This document shows positions 16,517 to 25,779 of a DNA stretch of 53,535 nt, in pieces. This DNA comes from Planctomycetales bacterium (lineage in GTDB: Bacteria > Planctomycetota > Planctomycetia > Isosphaerales > Isosphaeraceae), in NCBI GenBank assembly GCA_027451885.1, contig DAIDHX010000157.1, positions 1-53,535 on the forward strand, read 5' to 3'. The first letter of the stretch is position 1; each line of letters starts with the position of its first letter. A program made the translations under genes and the position numbers. A model generated the notes under the pieces. The model was not told the origin of the DNA and searched no databases. It saw only the letters and a list, made by a program, of their open reading frames with translations.

Positions 16517-18766
16517 TCATGGCGTCTTGAGGCTTGCCTCGAGCTCGTCCAGCTTCCTGTCGAGAGCCTGAAGATCTTCCGGAGAAAGCTCGCGCTGGCC
16601 GAACCAGACACGGTAAAAGGCGTCAACCACCTGCCTCGGCGCATCGACGAGCGTGCGGGTTTCCGGCGCGCGTGCTGCCAGAAAGATTGCGGCCCGCGCT
16701 GCGAATTCACGCTGCGTTTCCGTTTGACCGCGCTCGAGATGATACCGAGCCAGCAACTGCGCCAGGCGGCGATAGAACAGCACGCCGGGGTTATCCCCCC
16801 CTTCGTCGACCGACGAAAGCTTGAGCCAGCGCACGATCAGCCCATAAATCCAGCGCACGAGACGGGCGAGCACGAGCAGGGAAGCCAGCAGGGTAAACGT
16901 GGCCAGGAACCCGCGAACACTGATGAGCGAGCTCAGGTCCCTGAACTGGAAGAGCGAGGCGAAAATGCCTCGGATGAGCCGCCCGAGCCGGGCGTACTGA
17001 TTGCGCAGTTCGCGTGCCAGGTCGATCATCGGGTGGTAGAGGATCCGCTCCTGGCGATCACCGTCGTAGCCGACGATGTAAAAGATCCAGACATGACGAA
17101 ACACATCTGTGATCGAGCGGAACTGGCCTGCCACGCCGCCGACCTGGGCGATGGATTCGTTACGACCCGCGACGGGCGTGGGATCGAGCGTCAGCCACAG
17201 GGGTGCGCGCTCGCCCCGCCCAGTCCCGCCGACATAGGCTTCGACCCAGCTATGGGCGTGCTTTTGGCGCACGTTGAGCGTCTGGGTGATCTCGTTCCAG
17301 TCGCCCCCCTTGAAGCCGTTCACCATGCGTGAAGGGATGTCGATCGAGCGCAGTAAAAGCGCGAGTGCGCTGGCGAAATACTCGCAATGCCCCTTGCGGC
17401 GGTTCTTGAGAAAGTCCTCGACTGGATCAAGATCAGGATCGACTACATCCATCTTGAGGCTGTAGCTGAACTCGCCGGACTCGCGCAGGAAGCGTTCAAG
17501 CGCCCGGGCGCGGGCAACATTCGCCTTCACACCATCCGCCGGAATCCCCTTCACGACCGGCAAGGCAATCGCGCGGAGCGCCTGCTTGAGCTTCCGTGGC
17601 AGCGAGAGCATCTCTTCCCGGCGGAAGTCGCTGGGGAATTCCTCGCCCATTTGAGGCGCATCGGGATCGGCGTCGGAGACGACCTCGTAATCGTACGCTC
17701 CCCCGCGCGAGTCGGGGCGAAAGAGCGTGCCGTCGAGCGGGTTCAGGTTGGGTGGAAGCCGGCCCTCGCTATCGACGTCGACCACCGGCCTGATCGCGAA
17801 CACGGTCGCGGAGTCGTTGGGCTCAAGCTTGATCTTTTGGTTGATGAGCCGCCGGGCGGGTACACGATTCACCGCCGGAAAGCTCACCACCGTTTGCTGC
17901 GGCCGATGCGGCTGCCGCCGCCAGCGCGTCTTGTCGTAGAGAATCATGGTCGCGCCGCGGAAAAGCAGGTCATCCTCGGGATGGATCGTCCGCCCCTCCG
18001 CGTCGCTGAGCTCCACGGTCATCACCACCGAGTCGTTCTCGAGGATCTCGCCAAGCTGGCCCAGCTTGACCTCATCATCGAACCCGGTGAGGTGCCTCGA
18101 GAACGTGCTCCCGCCCTGATTGCGGCCCGCGCCTGCTTGCCGCGGCAACGCCAAAAAGATCAGTCCGCCGAGCGCCAGCGTCGAGATCATCACTCGGAAC
18201 GTGTCGAAGGCGTAGGGGAGATCGTAGAGCCCGGTGTAAAGATCGCCCGCGGCGGCTTCATCCGCGCCTGGCTCAAGGACTGCCTGCGCCCGCCGCGCCT
18301 CGCGCTGGAGGAAGAACTGCCCGAGCACCCACACGGCCAGCATGGCCCACAGGAAGATCCAGCCGCCGATCTCGTCGCTCTCATTGACGACGGAGCCGAT
18401 GAGAACTTCGGTAAGCCCGAGGAGAAACAGCACCCAGTCGTCGCGATTATTCTTGGGCAAGAAATACTTGATGAGCTGGAGATGGGTAAGCCAGTGGCCA
18501 AGCGCGCGGGGAAGCTCGGCGTCGTCGGCTCGATATTCGAAGTAAAAGTAGCCAAGCGTGCAGAGGGCAAGCACATCGGCCAGCCTGCGGGGCAGGGCGA
18601 GAACGCGGTAGTGGTCGACGAGCAGCAGGGCGGCGGCGCCCCCCGCGGTGACCAGGATCGGGTAAAGCGCGCCTTCACGGAGCGAGGCCGCTTGACCACT
18701 CAGCACAAGCGCGCTGACGAGAAGCATCGCGTAGAAGCTAGCGCGATAGACAAAGCGGCTGTTCAT
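16517..18766 (-). CDS. TgpA-like membrane transglutaminase-domain protein (DUF3488/DUF4129 type)
   Basis: The protein has 749 residues. The N-terminal part holds several TM helices (~10-50, 60-75, 110-150, 190-207). A soluble domain follows, then the transglutaminase-like core with Cys461 in GHCEYFAS, His505 in HAHSWVEA and Asp528 in LTLDPTP, all in the right order. Another TM stretch (~615-640) comes next, and the C-terminal helical region resembles DUF4129. TgpA-type proteins are envelope cysteine enzymes, usually encoded with MoxR ATPases and DUF58 proteins, as here. The start overlaps the DUF58 stop as ATGA, so translation is probably coupled. The substrate is unknown; cell-wall or surface-protein processing is the usual suggestion. 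Confidence 0.9.
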   Translation of the reverse strand: MNSRFVYRASFYAMLLVSALVLSGQAASLREGALYPILVTAGGAAALLLVDHYRVLALPRRLADVLALCTLGYFYFEYRADDAELPRALGHWLTHLQLIKYFLPKNNRDDWVLFLLGLTEVLIGSVVNESDEIGGWIFLWAMLAVWVLGQFFLQREARRAQAVLEPGADEAAAGDLYTGLYDLPYAFDTFRVMISTLALGGLIFLALPRQAGAGRNQGGSTFSRHLTGFDDEVKLGQLGEILENDSVVMTVELSDAEGRTIHPEDDLLFRGATMILYDKTRWRRQPHRPQQTVVSFPAVNRVPARRLINQKIKLEPNDSATVFAIRPVVDVDSEGRLPPNLNPLDGTLFRPDSRGGAYDYEVVSDADPDAPQMGEEFPSDFRREEMLSLPRKLKQALRAIALPVVKGIPADGVKANVARARALERFLRESGEFSYSLKMDVVDPDLDPVEDFLKNRRKGHCEYFASALALLLRSIDIPSRMVNGFKGGDWNEITQTLNVRQKHAHSWVEAYVGGTGRGERAPLWLTLDPTPVAGRNESIAQVGGVAGQFRSITDVFRHVWIFYIVGYDGDRQERILYHPMIDLARELRNQYARLGRLIRGIFASLFQFRDLSSLISVRGFLATFTLLASLLVLARLVRWIYGLIVRWLKLSSVDEGGDNPGVLFYRRLAQLLARYHLERGQTETQREFAARAAIFLAARAPETRTLVDAPRQVVDAFYRVWFGQRELSPEDLQALDRKLDELEASLKTP

Positions 18767-20172
18767 GGACGGCTGGCTCCTGCCTGCTGGCCGTCGAGCG
18801 AGGGCTCGTCATCCCCAGAATGCCTGGACCTGCGCGATTCCCCGGCTGGGCGCGACGAATCCACGGCCGGCCCGCGCTGGCGTCCCAGATCCACGGGGCT
18901 TGCGGGGTCGAGCTGAAAGTAGCCGTCGAGATCGCCGGAGGAGGCATTGAGCAGCAGCACGCGGCCGAGAAATCCGCGCGCCGATCCGCCGGAGAGACGC
19001 ACGGAGCGTTCAGCCTCCTCGGCCAGGTTGATCGCCCGCGTCGAGACGACCACGAGCACTGCGTCGCGAAGCATCGCCGGTGGCATGACGTCAAAGAGCT
19101 CGGCGAGACCCCCTTCGCTGGCTGGCCTCAGCACGGCAAGCTGCTCGAGCAATTCGTGCAACAGCTTTACCGAGGCCGGTCCATTCCAGGCGCCCGGGGT
19201 CGGGCCAGTCCAACCCATCACGAGCCTGCGCGACGAGTGCCGGCAGGTCTCGAGACAGACCGTCGACGCGAACGAAATGACTTGCTCCACGGCCTCGCGC
19301 TGCTCTGGAGTCGCCTTGGCACGCGGCAGCCAGGGGTCGACAAGGAGCGCCAGATCCTGCTCGTTCTGCTGCTCGAATTCCTTGACAATGAGCTCGCCGC
19401 GGCGGGCGGATGTACGCCAGTGGATCCAGCGGGGGCTATCGCAGGCGCGATAGTCGCGCAGGCCATGGTATTCGATCTGCTGCGCAGAGCGATCGTGGCG
19501 GGCGCCGCGGCGGTTCTCAGCCGATTGCCGTTGGAGCTGGTGCCATCGCCGCGTAAGTCGTCCTACCCGGGGATAAACGGTCAAATCGCCGGCAAGCGGG
19601 ATCGTCACCCGGTGCTCGACGATCCCAAAGGGAGAGCGTGTGCCCAGTTCGAGATCGCGGAATTCATAACGGCCTCGCTTCGGGGCTGTGCACTCCCACC
19701 GAATCCGCCCCCGAGCCCGGCCGGCGATCCGTGGGAAAAAGCCCCGTGGCGCCACCCCAGACGTCCCCGAAACCGCGCGGTCGAGCGGACCCAGGGAATC
19801 CTCCAGAAACACCGCCAGCGAGGCATGCCAGCGGCGGCCATTCTCAATGGTATAGTCAATCGAAAGTGGGTCGCCTGAAAAAACATACCTGGGCAGCCTG
19901 CGGGTGACCGTGAGCCGCCTGAGCATCGACCGGCCGCCAAAAACCGAAGCCAAAAGCGGCCCAGCCGTCAGCGTGAACACCAGCAGAATCAGGTTGACCT
20001 GCTGGTACAGGCCGGCGAAGAGCAGCGCGAGGCTTACCCCCACGTAATACATCCCCTCGCGCGTGGGGAAAGAGCGTTCGGCGGGCCAGATCGCTGAGAG
20101 GATCCGGCCGGTTGCGCGCAAAAATCGGCCGCCCTGCGCGGGCGGCTTTCGTGCTGCGTTCGAGCCCACCAA
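18763..20172 (-). CDS. DUF58 (VWA-like) protein of a MoxR operon
   Basis: A 469-residue protein with two close TM helices (~42-85), then a beta-rich region. The DUF58 core is recognisable by IEYHGLRDYRACDSPRWIHWRTSARRGELIVKEFEQQ, whose 'YR.GD..R.I.W..SAR...L.VKE.E' pattern is diagnostic. A C-terminal part follows with VWA-like character (DLALLVDPW) and a polar tail. DUF58 proteins are thought to act with MoxR AAA+ ATPases as chaperones or adaptors for envelope enzymes. The gene lies 45 bp after the MoxR gene and overlaps the transglutaminase gene by 4 nt. Confidence 0.9.
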   Translation of the reverse strand: MVGSNAARKPPAQGGRFLRATGRILSAIWPAERSFPTREGMYYVGVSLALLFAGLYQQVNLILLVFTLTAGPLLASVFGGRSMLRRLTVTRRLPRYVFSGDPLSIDYTIENGRRWHASLAVFLEDSLGPLDRAVSGTSGVAPRGFFPRIAGRARGRIRWECTAPKRGRYEFRDLELGTRSPFGIVEHRVTIPLAGDLTVYPRVGRLTRRWHQLQRQSAENRRGARHDRSAQQIEYHGLRDYRACDSPRWIHWRTSARRGELIVKEFEQQNEQDLALLVDPWLPRAKATPEQREAVEQVISFASTVCLETCRHSSRRLVMGWTGPTPGAWNGPASVKLLHELLEQLAVLRPASEGGLAELFDVMPPAMLRDAVLVVVSTRAINLAEEAERSVRLSGGSARGFLGRVLLLNASSGDLDGYFQLDPASPVDLGRQRGPAVDSSRPAGESRRSRHSGDDEPSLDGQQAGASRP

Positions 20173-20217
20173 GATCCCGCCTCCTCGATACCCTGGCTCA
20201 CCACGGAAGCGCTTCGG

Positions 20218-21192
20218 TCAAGCCGGCGTGGGAACCCGGTCAACCACGTCGCGAATGATCAGCTCGGCTGCGCCAAATTCGCCGGCCTGCAAAAACGACT
20301 TACCAACCACGCGGTGGGCCAGAACCGGCACAAAGAGCTCCTTGACGTCATCTGGGATCACATAATCGCGGCCGGATAAGAGCGCGACACTCTGGGCGGC
20401 CCGATAAAGCATGAGAGCTCCCCGAGTGCTCACGCCCACGTGCAGATCCTCTCGCTTCCGAGTTGCGTCCACAACCTGAAGCATGTACTCGCTGATCGAG
20501 TCCTTCACCCGTACCGTCCGCACCGCGCGCTGGAGGCTCAACACTTCGTCGGCAGTAAGAACCGCTTCGAGCGCCTCGACCGGCTCGCCGTCTCGGTGCG
20601 TGGAAAGCACACGACGTTCTTCCTCGCGTGGCGGATAGCCCATCGAGAGCCGGATCATGAATCGATCAAGCTGGCTCTCCGGCAGCACGTATGTCCCTTC
20701 GTACTCAAATGGGTTCTGGGTTGCGAGCACAATGAAGGGCGGCGCGAGCTCGTAGGTCTTGCCCTCAATAGAGACCTGGCGATCACTCATCGCCTCCAGC
20801 AGAGCGCTCTGAGTGCGGGGCGTGGTGCGATTAATCTCGTCAGCCAGGATCACGTTCGAAAAGAGTGGGCCCGGCTTGAACACGAATTCACCGGTGGGCG
20901 AGTGATAGATGCTCGAACCCAGAATGTCGGAGGGGAGCAGGTCGGGCGTGAACTGGATGCGACGGAAGCCACAGTCAATGCTGGCGGCCAGAGCGCGAGC
21001 CAGGAGAGTCTTGCCAACACCTGGCACGTCCTCAATGAGAACATGCCCCTCTGCCAGCAGTGCGGCGACAGCCAGGCGAATCACATCCGCCTTGCCAAGC
21101 ACCACCGAGCCCACGTTTTCGAGCAAACGATTCACCAGGACCGCGAGTTCGGGGATGGGGGTCGAGGGGGACGACGTCAAGGGTGCATTCAT
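20218..21192 (-). CDS. MoxR-family AAA+ ATPase
   Basis: The protein has 324 residues, the normal length for the family. Walker A is [16 protein letters not shown], Walker B is [11 protein letters not shown], and the following [12 protein letters not shown] and [20 protein letters not shown] form the sensor-1 region. RMS-type variants of these motifs define the MoxR branch. It should act as a cytoplasmic hexameric ATPase that activates or assembles a client together with the DUF58 and transglutaminase proteins downstream. A GGGAGG lies 13 nt before the ATG, rather far. A good promoter (21249-21278) stands about 50 nt upstream of the start codon. Confidence 0.93.
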   Translation of the reverse strand: MNAPLTSSPSTPIPELAVLVNRLLENVGSVVLGKADVIRLAVAALLAEGHVLIEDVPGVGKTLLARALAASIDCGFRRIQFTPDLLPSDILGSSIYHSPTGEFVFKPGPLFSNVILADEINRTTPRTQSALLEAMSDRQVSIEGKTYELAPPFIVLATQNPFEYEGTYVLPESQLDRFMIRLSMGYPPREEERRVLSTHRDGEPVEALEAVLTADEVLSLQRAVRTVRVKDSISEYMLQVVDATRKREDLHVGVSTRGALMLYRAAQSVALLSGRDYVIPDDVKELFVPVLAHRVVGKSFLQAGEFGAAELIIRDVVDRVPTPA

Positions 21193-21248
21193 GCGGGGCG
21201 CTCAACCTCCCAGCGGTCCGATCAGGGGTGCGGTGCCATGAAGGATGG

Positions 21249-21278
21249 ATTATAATCAGAGCGACTACCGAATTCCAA
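21249..21278 (-). promoter_or_regulatory. Promoter of the MoxR-DUF58-transglutaminase operon
   Basis: On the minus strand: TTGGAA (21278-21273), an 18-nt spacer, then a perfect TATAAT (21254-21249). Transcription would start near 21242. The -10 box is part of a 10-nt palindrome, GATTATAATC (21248-21257), so a TATAAT is also present on the plus strand (21251-21256). It might serve the divergent GT4 gene, but no -35 is visible for that direction. Confidence 0.55.
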
Positions 21279-21324
21279 CGGCTCCTCGCATGTGGCAAGT
21301 CCATCGCAAACGGCGGGTTGAGGC

Positions 21325-22494
21325 ATGTTGCCGGGCGTCCGGGATGATCCCCGGCCGCCATTGGCGATGATCGGCGCTCGGCCGGACGTTCTGCTCCTGG
21401 CTCACCGACCAGAAGCGGGATTAGGTGCCCGTGCGCTTCTGGCCTTGCTCGATCGGCTCGAGGCCCGGGGGATAAGCGGCCGCTTGCTCTGCCCTGGGGC
21501 AAGCCTGGGTGCCGATTCACCTCGCATTCATGCTGCGCCTCTCCTCAAAACCTGGTTCTTGCGCCCGTTTCTGCTCCGCAGGCTCTGGAGGGAAACCTAT
21601 TCTCAGCGCCCGTGCCTGCTTCATGTCATTGACCAGAACCTCAGCCAGATTGGACTCGAACTCGCCGAGATCGCAGGCATCCCATATCTCCAGGGCGTAA
21701 GTAGCTTCTCCGTTCTGGATGAAGGCTTGCGGATTTCCCACACGCTTTGCAAACGGCTTGTCGTCTCCGGCGAGCGGCTCGGCTTTGCACTCGTCGACCG
21801 ACTGGGAGTTCCCACCGAACTGATCACTGTCATCCCTCCAGGGATCGAGATCCAGGGATCCGGTCCTCCTCAGCCCAACCCCAATCGGGCCAGAGTCATC
21901 GGTACGATCCTCACGAGCGAGCTCGGGATCGAAACCTTCCTGAACGCCGCCCGGGCGATCCTCGACCGCGGATTCGACGCCGAGTTCGTCATCGCGGGCT
22001 CCGGCACTCAGCTTTCCGCACTCCGTGGGTTGCTGGACGATCTGGGCCTCAGCAGTCGGGTGACGTTCGTCGATCATCCCGCGTCCGCCCGGCAGCTTCC
22101 TCGAGTCCTCGACGTCTTCTGCGATCCCGGCGGCCTGGATTCGCCTAGCATCGAGCTCGTACATGCTCTCGCGCACGGTGTTCCCACGGTCGCGGCGGCC
22201 ACGCAGACCATCCCCGCGGTTCTCGAACACAGACGCACAGGACTCCTGGTCCCCATGGGCGCTGTGTCGCAGCTCGCTGAAGGCATCGCCGAGCTTCTGA
22301 ACGACCCAAATCTCGCCAGACGACTCGGAGAGAACGCACAGGAACTCGCTCGATCCCAGTTCAATCCCGAAACCGAAGCCGACCAGCTCGCCGCACTCTA
22401 CCGAAACCTCCTGGAACCCGAAAACCAGGTGCCACTCGGCCCAATACCTGTGAACGCAAAAGACACCCACACCTCCCATATAACCCATTCGTGA
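21325..22494 (+). CDS. Glycosyltransferase, family 4 (GT-B)
   Basis: A 389-residue GT-B enzyme. The N-terminal Rossmann half starts at DVLLLAHRPEAGLGARALL. The C-terminal half has the nucleotide-sugar part: EFVIAGSGTQL, VTFVDHP and SPSIELVHALAHGVPTVAA. That last stretch is the E-x7-E-like donor-binding loop of GT4. Donor and acceptor cannot be told. The start is uncertain: ATG 21325 has GAGG only 1 nt away, and ATG 21367 has no clear site. It is divergent from the MoxR operon and separate from the large polysaccharide operon, but may act on the same surface glycan. It sits 165 bp before the Ser/Thr-rich protein gene, a potential O-glycosylation target (speculative). Confidence 0.83.
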   Translation: MLPGVRDDPRPPLAMIGARPDVLLLAHRPEAGLGARALLALLDRLEARGISGRLLCPGASLGADSPRIHAAPLLKTWFLRPFLLRRLWRETYSQRPCLLHVIDQNLSQIGLELAEIAGIPYLQGVSSFSVLDEGLRISHTLCKRLVVSGERLGFALVDRLGVPTELITVIPPGIEIQGSGPPQPNPNRARVIGTILTSELGIETFLNAARAILDRGFDAEFVIAGSGTQLSALRGLLDDLGLSSRVTFVDHPASARQLPRVLDVFCDPGGLDSPSIELVHALAHGVPTVAAATQTIPAVLEHRRTGLLVPMGAVSQLAEGIAELLNDPNLARRLGENAQELARSQFNPETEADQLAALYRNLLEPENQVPLGPIPVNAKDTHTSHITHS

Positions 22495-22659
22495 CAATCG
22501 TCTTTCTCGAAGGAATTCCGAAGCATTTGTCATCAAGTTTTGCCAGGTCCTGACCGATGAAGAGGAACCAAGCGTCTGGCTCTGCCGATTCTGCCGGTTT
22601 TACTGGTAAGTGCTGGCGTGTCGTGCAGGAGACGCCGCGGTTTTTGCCCAGGAGGGGCC

Positions 22660-23901
22660 ATGTCGATCCGGGACCGACGGATTCGAGTTGGCGGTCATTT
22701 CGAGCACAGGCGTCGCAAAGTGGAGCTTTCGGCGACCGTGGAGTCGCTCGAGACGCGCGAGTTGCTCTCGATGTTTGGCGAGCGTGCCCTGGCCCACGAG
22801 ATGGCCCTTGCGCGGCGGCTGGCGCATCGAGCGGCGGAGATGCATCACATGCGCGGCCATGCTCATCCCATGAACCGCAGGGAACGCAGACTTCTTGCAG
22901 AGCTCGCGGCGGTGAGCAGCACGCCCAGCCCCGCGGCCGCTCCCATGATCTCGGTCCAGCCGAACATCTCAATTCAGCCCACGATCAACGTCCAACCCAC
23001 CGTTACGGGGTCGACGACCACACAGACCACGCCGCCGGCAGGCACGAGCACTTCCACCGCCGGTTCGACATCAACGGGCTCCGCCACGCCCATTAACAAC
23101 ACGCAATGGTGGACGGTTTCGATTGATCCAGCGCTCACCTCCGGCTCCACGTCATCGACCGGCTCGGGGACGACGACCACCACGTCGTCGAGCGCGTCCT
23201 CCTCTCAGGGCGCGAGTACTTCGACCAATCCCTCGTCAGCGAGCACAAGCCCGTCGACGACCACGACTGCGTCGTCAACGCCCGCCACGGGCGCAGCAAG
23301 CACCACGACGGCGAGCGCCAGCAGTTCGTCGAGTGCGGCCAATGCTGGCTCGAGCTCTGGCAACACGACCTCGACTGCCACGTCTTCCCCAACCTCCAGT
23401 GGCGCTTCGACGGCGTCGAGCACCAGCACACCCGCCTCGTCGAGTACCAGTACGGCGTCTTCATCGCCGAGCGCGTCGTCGTCCACATCCTCCACGACAA
23501 CCGCGTCTTCCACGCCGCCATCCTCGGCGACGACGACGACCTCTGGCTCGAGCACTCCGACATCGTCCACCACATCGACAACGGCTTCTTCGAGCACACC
23601 TGCTTCGAGCTCAGGTTCGGGCACGCCATCCTCAACGGCGTCCTCGACCACCGACACCAGTACGACAGGCGGTTCAGGGACGTCTGCATCGGCGGGTACC
23701 ACGAGTACGGCTTCCACAACGTCGCCGACCGACGGTTCGAGTACGGGCGCGACAACGTCCGGATCGTCGGCCGCGACGTCGACTTCTTCCACGGCCTCGG
23801 GCTCGGGGGCTTCATCCTCGACCCAGACGAGCACAAACGTGACAAGCACTGGAGGCACGTCGTCGGCGTCGACCACCACGAAAACGCAGACAGCGGTTTG
23901 A
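22660..23901 (+). CDS. Ser/Thr-rich low-complexity exported protein with LExRxLL motif
   Basis: The protein has 413 residues. The basic N-terminus (RRIRVGGHFEHRRRK) leads to SLETRELLSM at 29-38, the planctomycete LEPR-XLL-type motif. A short helical part rich in Arg/His/Ala follows (~40-90), then a QPxIxIQP repeat (~107-125). From ~130 to the end there is a tract made almost only of Ser, Thr, Ala, Gly and Pro. The ATG has AGGAGGGG just upstream and fixes the start well. No PEP-CTERM or LPxTG tail is seen. It looks like a stalk or linker-type surface protein, perhaps glycosylated; a GT4 gene lies just upstream. Because of the codon mix the DNA is open in four frames here; the LExRxLL start decides the real one. 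Confidence 0.7.
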   Translation: MSIRDRRIRVGGHFEHRRRKVELSATVESLETRELLSMFGERALAHEMALARRLAHRAAEMHHMRGHAHPMNRRERRLLAELAAVSSTPSPAAAPMISVQPNISIQPTINVQPTVTGSTTTQTTPPAGTSTSTAGSTSTGSATPINNTQWWTVSIDPALTSGSTSSTGSGTTTTTSSSASSSQGASTSTNPSSASTSPSTTTTASSTPATGAASTTTASASSSSSAANAGSSSGNTTSTATSSPTSSGASTASSTSTPASSSTSTASSSPSASSSTSSTTTASSTPPSSATTTTSGSSTPTSSTTSTTASSSTPASSSGSGTPSSTASSTTDTSTTGGSGTSASAGTTSTASTTSPTDGSSTGATTSGSSAATSTSSTASGSGASSSTQTSTNVTSTGGTSSASTTTKTQTAV

Positions 23902-23929
23902 TCCTTCTCGAGCAACCCCAGCGCGTGGT

Positions 23930-23957
23930 TTGCCCCCCAGCGTCAATGAGTTAAGAT
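23930..23957 (+). promoter_or_regulatory. Weak promoter candidate of the TPR gene
   Basis: TTGCCC (23930-23935), a 16-nt spacer and TAAGAT (23952-23957) precede the TPR gene by about 48 nt. Each box matches four or five of six positions, and the spacer is slightly short. Confidence 0.28.
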
Positions 23958-24004
23958 CGAACCGGGCGAGCGCCCGTTCGGTGCTGGACTCGGGGGGCAC
24001 ATCC

Positions 24005-24793
24005 ATGCCAGGCACACTTCGTTTTCGGATGATCCTGATCGCGCTCCCAGCACTCCTGGCGCCATGGCGTGCAAGTGCTCAGGAGATGGCCGTTTATGCG
24101 ATCTCCGACTGGAGTTACTACAACACCCGCGCCTGGCGCTGGATCGACGCGGGTGAATTGGAAAAGGCGGAACGTGCCCTTGGGCTGGCAATCAAGGCCA
24201 TCCGCCCGCTCGAGTCCACGCACCGCCGCCTGCTTGCGCGAAGCTACCGCGATCTTGCCTGGGTTCTCTACCTCGAAAAGCGTGCCGCCCAGGCTGAGCC
24301 GCTCTGCAAATGGGCGCTCGACGTCTTCAAGGCCGACAAGCGCGTCACGCAGGAAGCGATGTTCCAGACTCTCTTCACCCTCGCCTTGATCGAGCGTGAG
24401 CTCAAGAAGCCAGACGCCGCGCTGCCGCTCCTCACCCAGGCACTCGATCTCCAGCACGAAGTTGTGGGTGCGAATCACCCGGCCACCACCGAAACGCTCG
24501 ACGAGCTCGCCGCGGTTTACCTTGAGAAAGGAGACGCGACGCATGCGGAATGGATGCTCAGGCGCGAGGCCGCGATTCTCCAGCAACTGGGGCCGTCGGC
24601 TCAACCCGCGCTCGCGCACACACTCGAGCTCGAGGCAGGCGAACTCAAAAAGCTCGGCCGGAAAGACGAGGCAGCCGTGATGCTCGAGCGCGTGGCCAAT
24701 ATCAAGGAAGCGCTCGCGGAACGGCCGCTCGGGCAGAAAAAAACACGCCAGGTTCCGAAGCTGGTCTCCGCTACGTCGCGCGTGCAACCCTAG
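24005..24793 (+). CDS. Secreted tetratricopeptide-repeat protein
   Basis: The protein has 262 residues. A signal peptide (MILIALPALLAPWRASAQ) is followed by TPR helices across ~30-230: AGELEKAERALGLAIKAI, EKRAAQAEPLCKWALDVF and KKPDAALPLLTQALDLQ are clear repeats with the A/G-Y-A spacing of the kinesin-light-chain type. It should be a periplasmic scaffold; partners are unknown. ATG 24005 is chosen because a GGGGGG tract lies before it and the signal peptide starts there; the frame is open back to 23930. The last 23 nt overlap the convergent GT2 gene of the polysaccharide operon. Confidence 0.75.
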   Translation: MPGTLRFRMILIALPALLAPWRASAQEMAVYAISDWSYYNTRAWRWIDAGELEKAERALGLAIKAIRPLESTHRRLLARSYRDLAWVLYLEKRAAQAEPLCKWALDVFKADKRVTQEAMFQTLFTLALIERELKKPDAALPLLTQALDLQHEVVGANHPATTETLDELAAVYLEKGDATHAEWMLRREAAILQQLGPSAQPALAHTLELEAGELKKLGRKDEAAVMLERVANIKEALAERPLGQKKTRQVPKLVSATSRVQP

Positions 24794-25736
24794 CCGACGA
24801 ATCGATCACGCCCCCACTGGCGAGGGACGTCGCAAGCCCGGAGCGGGCGTCTTGATTTGCTGAGGCCGCGAGCTGTTGCTCGAAATGATTCGCATCCGCC
24901 AGGAAATCATAAAACGCCAGCAAGCCGCAGAAATAAAACCCCGCCTTACCGTCAAGAAAACCGAGCCGCAGAATATAAGCGTAGAAAAACCTCGCCAGCG
25001 GGCGCAGGGGAAGCCGGGCGGCAAGCTGCTTCAACCTGCGCTTGAGCGTTTTGGATCGCCCGATTGATCTGGGGATAGGAGCAGAGAGAATCTGATCCCG
25101 AACCGCCGCCTCCCAGATCGCGTACCGGTTGTGTTTTTCCACCCAGCTCGCGATGGTGGGATAAGCATAATGATCGAGCATATGCTCAAGCCGCAGCACA
25201 CGGCCCACGAGCTCGACATGCTCGTGGGCTTCGTTGTCGCCCGAGCGCCCGCCGGTACCATCGACCAGCTTCTCGTAGCGTCCAAGCCGGTGCTTGAAGA
25301 GGCGTAGGTTCCAGCATTCGGAATAGCCGCAATGCTGGATCCGCCTGCCCAGGAAATAGTAGCGTGAGTTGAGATAGTAGCCCTCTGCTTCGCCCCGAGC
25401 GATGCGGACGCGGATCTCCGCCGCGAGTTCCGGTGGAACGACCTCGTCCGCGTCGACGATGAGCACCCACTCGTTCCGCAGGGGCAAGTTCTCGAGCGCC
25501 CAGTTCTTTTTCTTGGGGTAACCCCCCGAGTAGTGGAACTGCACAACGCGTGCGCCAAGGGCTGCCGCGACCTGAGCAGTGGCATCAGTGCTCTGGCTAT
25601 CGACCACGAAGACCTCGTCGGCCCAGGTGAGCGCGGGCAAGCAGCGTTTGAGATTCTCGGCCTCGTTCCTGACAGGCACGATCACACTGACCTGCGCCCG
25701 GCCGCATCCTCTGGCGAACTTGGAGTACTGATCCAT
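24771..25736 (-). CDS. Glycosyltransferase family 2 (WaaE-like), last gene of the polysaccharide operon
   Basis: A 321-residue GT-A enzyme. It opens with VSVIVPVRNEAENLKRCL, then ADEVFVVDSQSTDAT, YPKKKNWALENL and WVLIVDADEVV, the DxD metal/nucleotide-sugar motif. This order matches the WaaE/KdtX-type GT2 subgroup that adds sugars to lipid-linked or LPS-core glycans. A hydrophobic region near 255-280 may touch the membrane. It follows the GT4 gene ending at 25780 by 43 bp, with a distant GGAG. Its 3' end overlaps the TPR gene by 23 nt on the other strand. Donor and acceptor unknown. Confidence 0.87.
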   Translation of the reverse strand: MDQYSKFARGCGRAQVSVIVPVRNEAENLKRCLPALTWADEVFVVDSQSTDATAQVAAALGARVVQFHYSGGYPKKKNWALENLPLRNEWVLIVDADEVVPPELAAEIRVRIARGEAEGYYLNSRYYFLGRRIQHCGYSECWNLRLFKHRLGRYEKLVDGTGGRSGDNEAHEHVELVGRVLRLEHMLDHYAYPTIASWVEKHNRYAIWEAAVRDQILSAPIPRSIGRSKTLKRRLKQLAARLPLRPLARFFYAYILRLGFLDGKAGFYFCGLLAFYDFLADANHFEQQLAASANQDARSGLATSLASGGVIDSSARVARAT

Positions 25737-25779
25737 TTATGTTTACTCCTGCGAGGACGATTCCCGCGATCCGCGTCCC

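Noticed and set aside
23123-23915. Long open frames on both strands (Arg/Pro-rich plus frame, Val/Asp/Glu-rich minus frames) over the Ser/Thr tract
   Set aside because: They are by-products of the repetitive Ser/Thr codons; only the frame starting at 22660 has a ribosome site and a family-like N-terminus.
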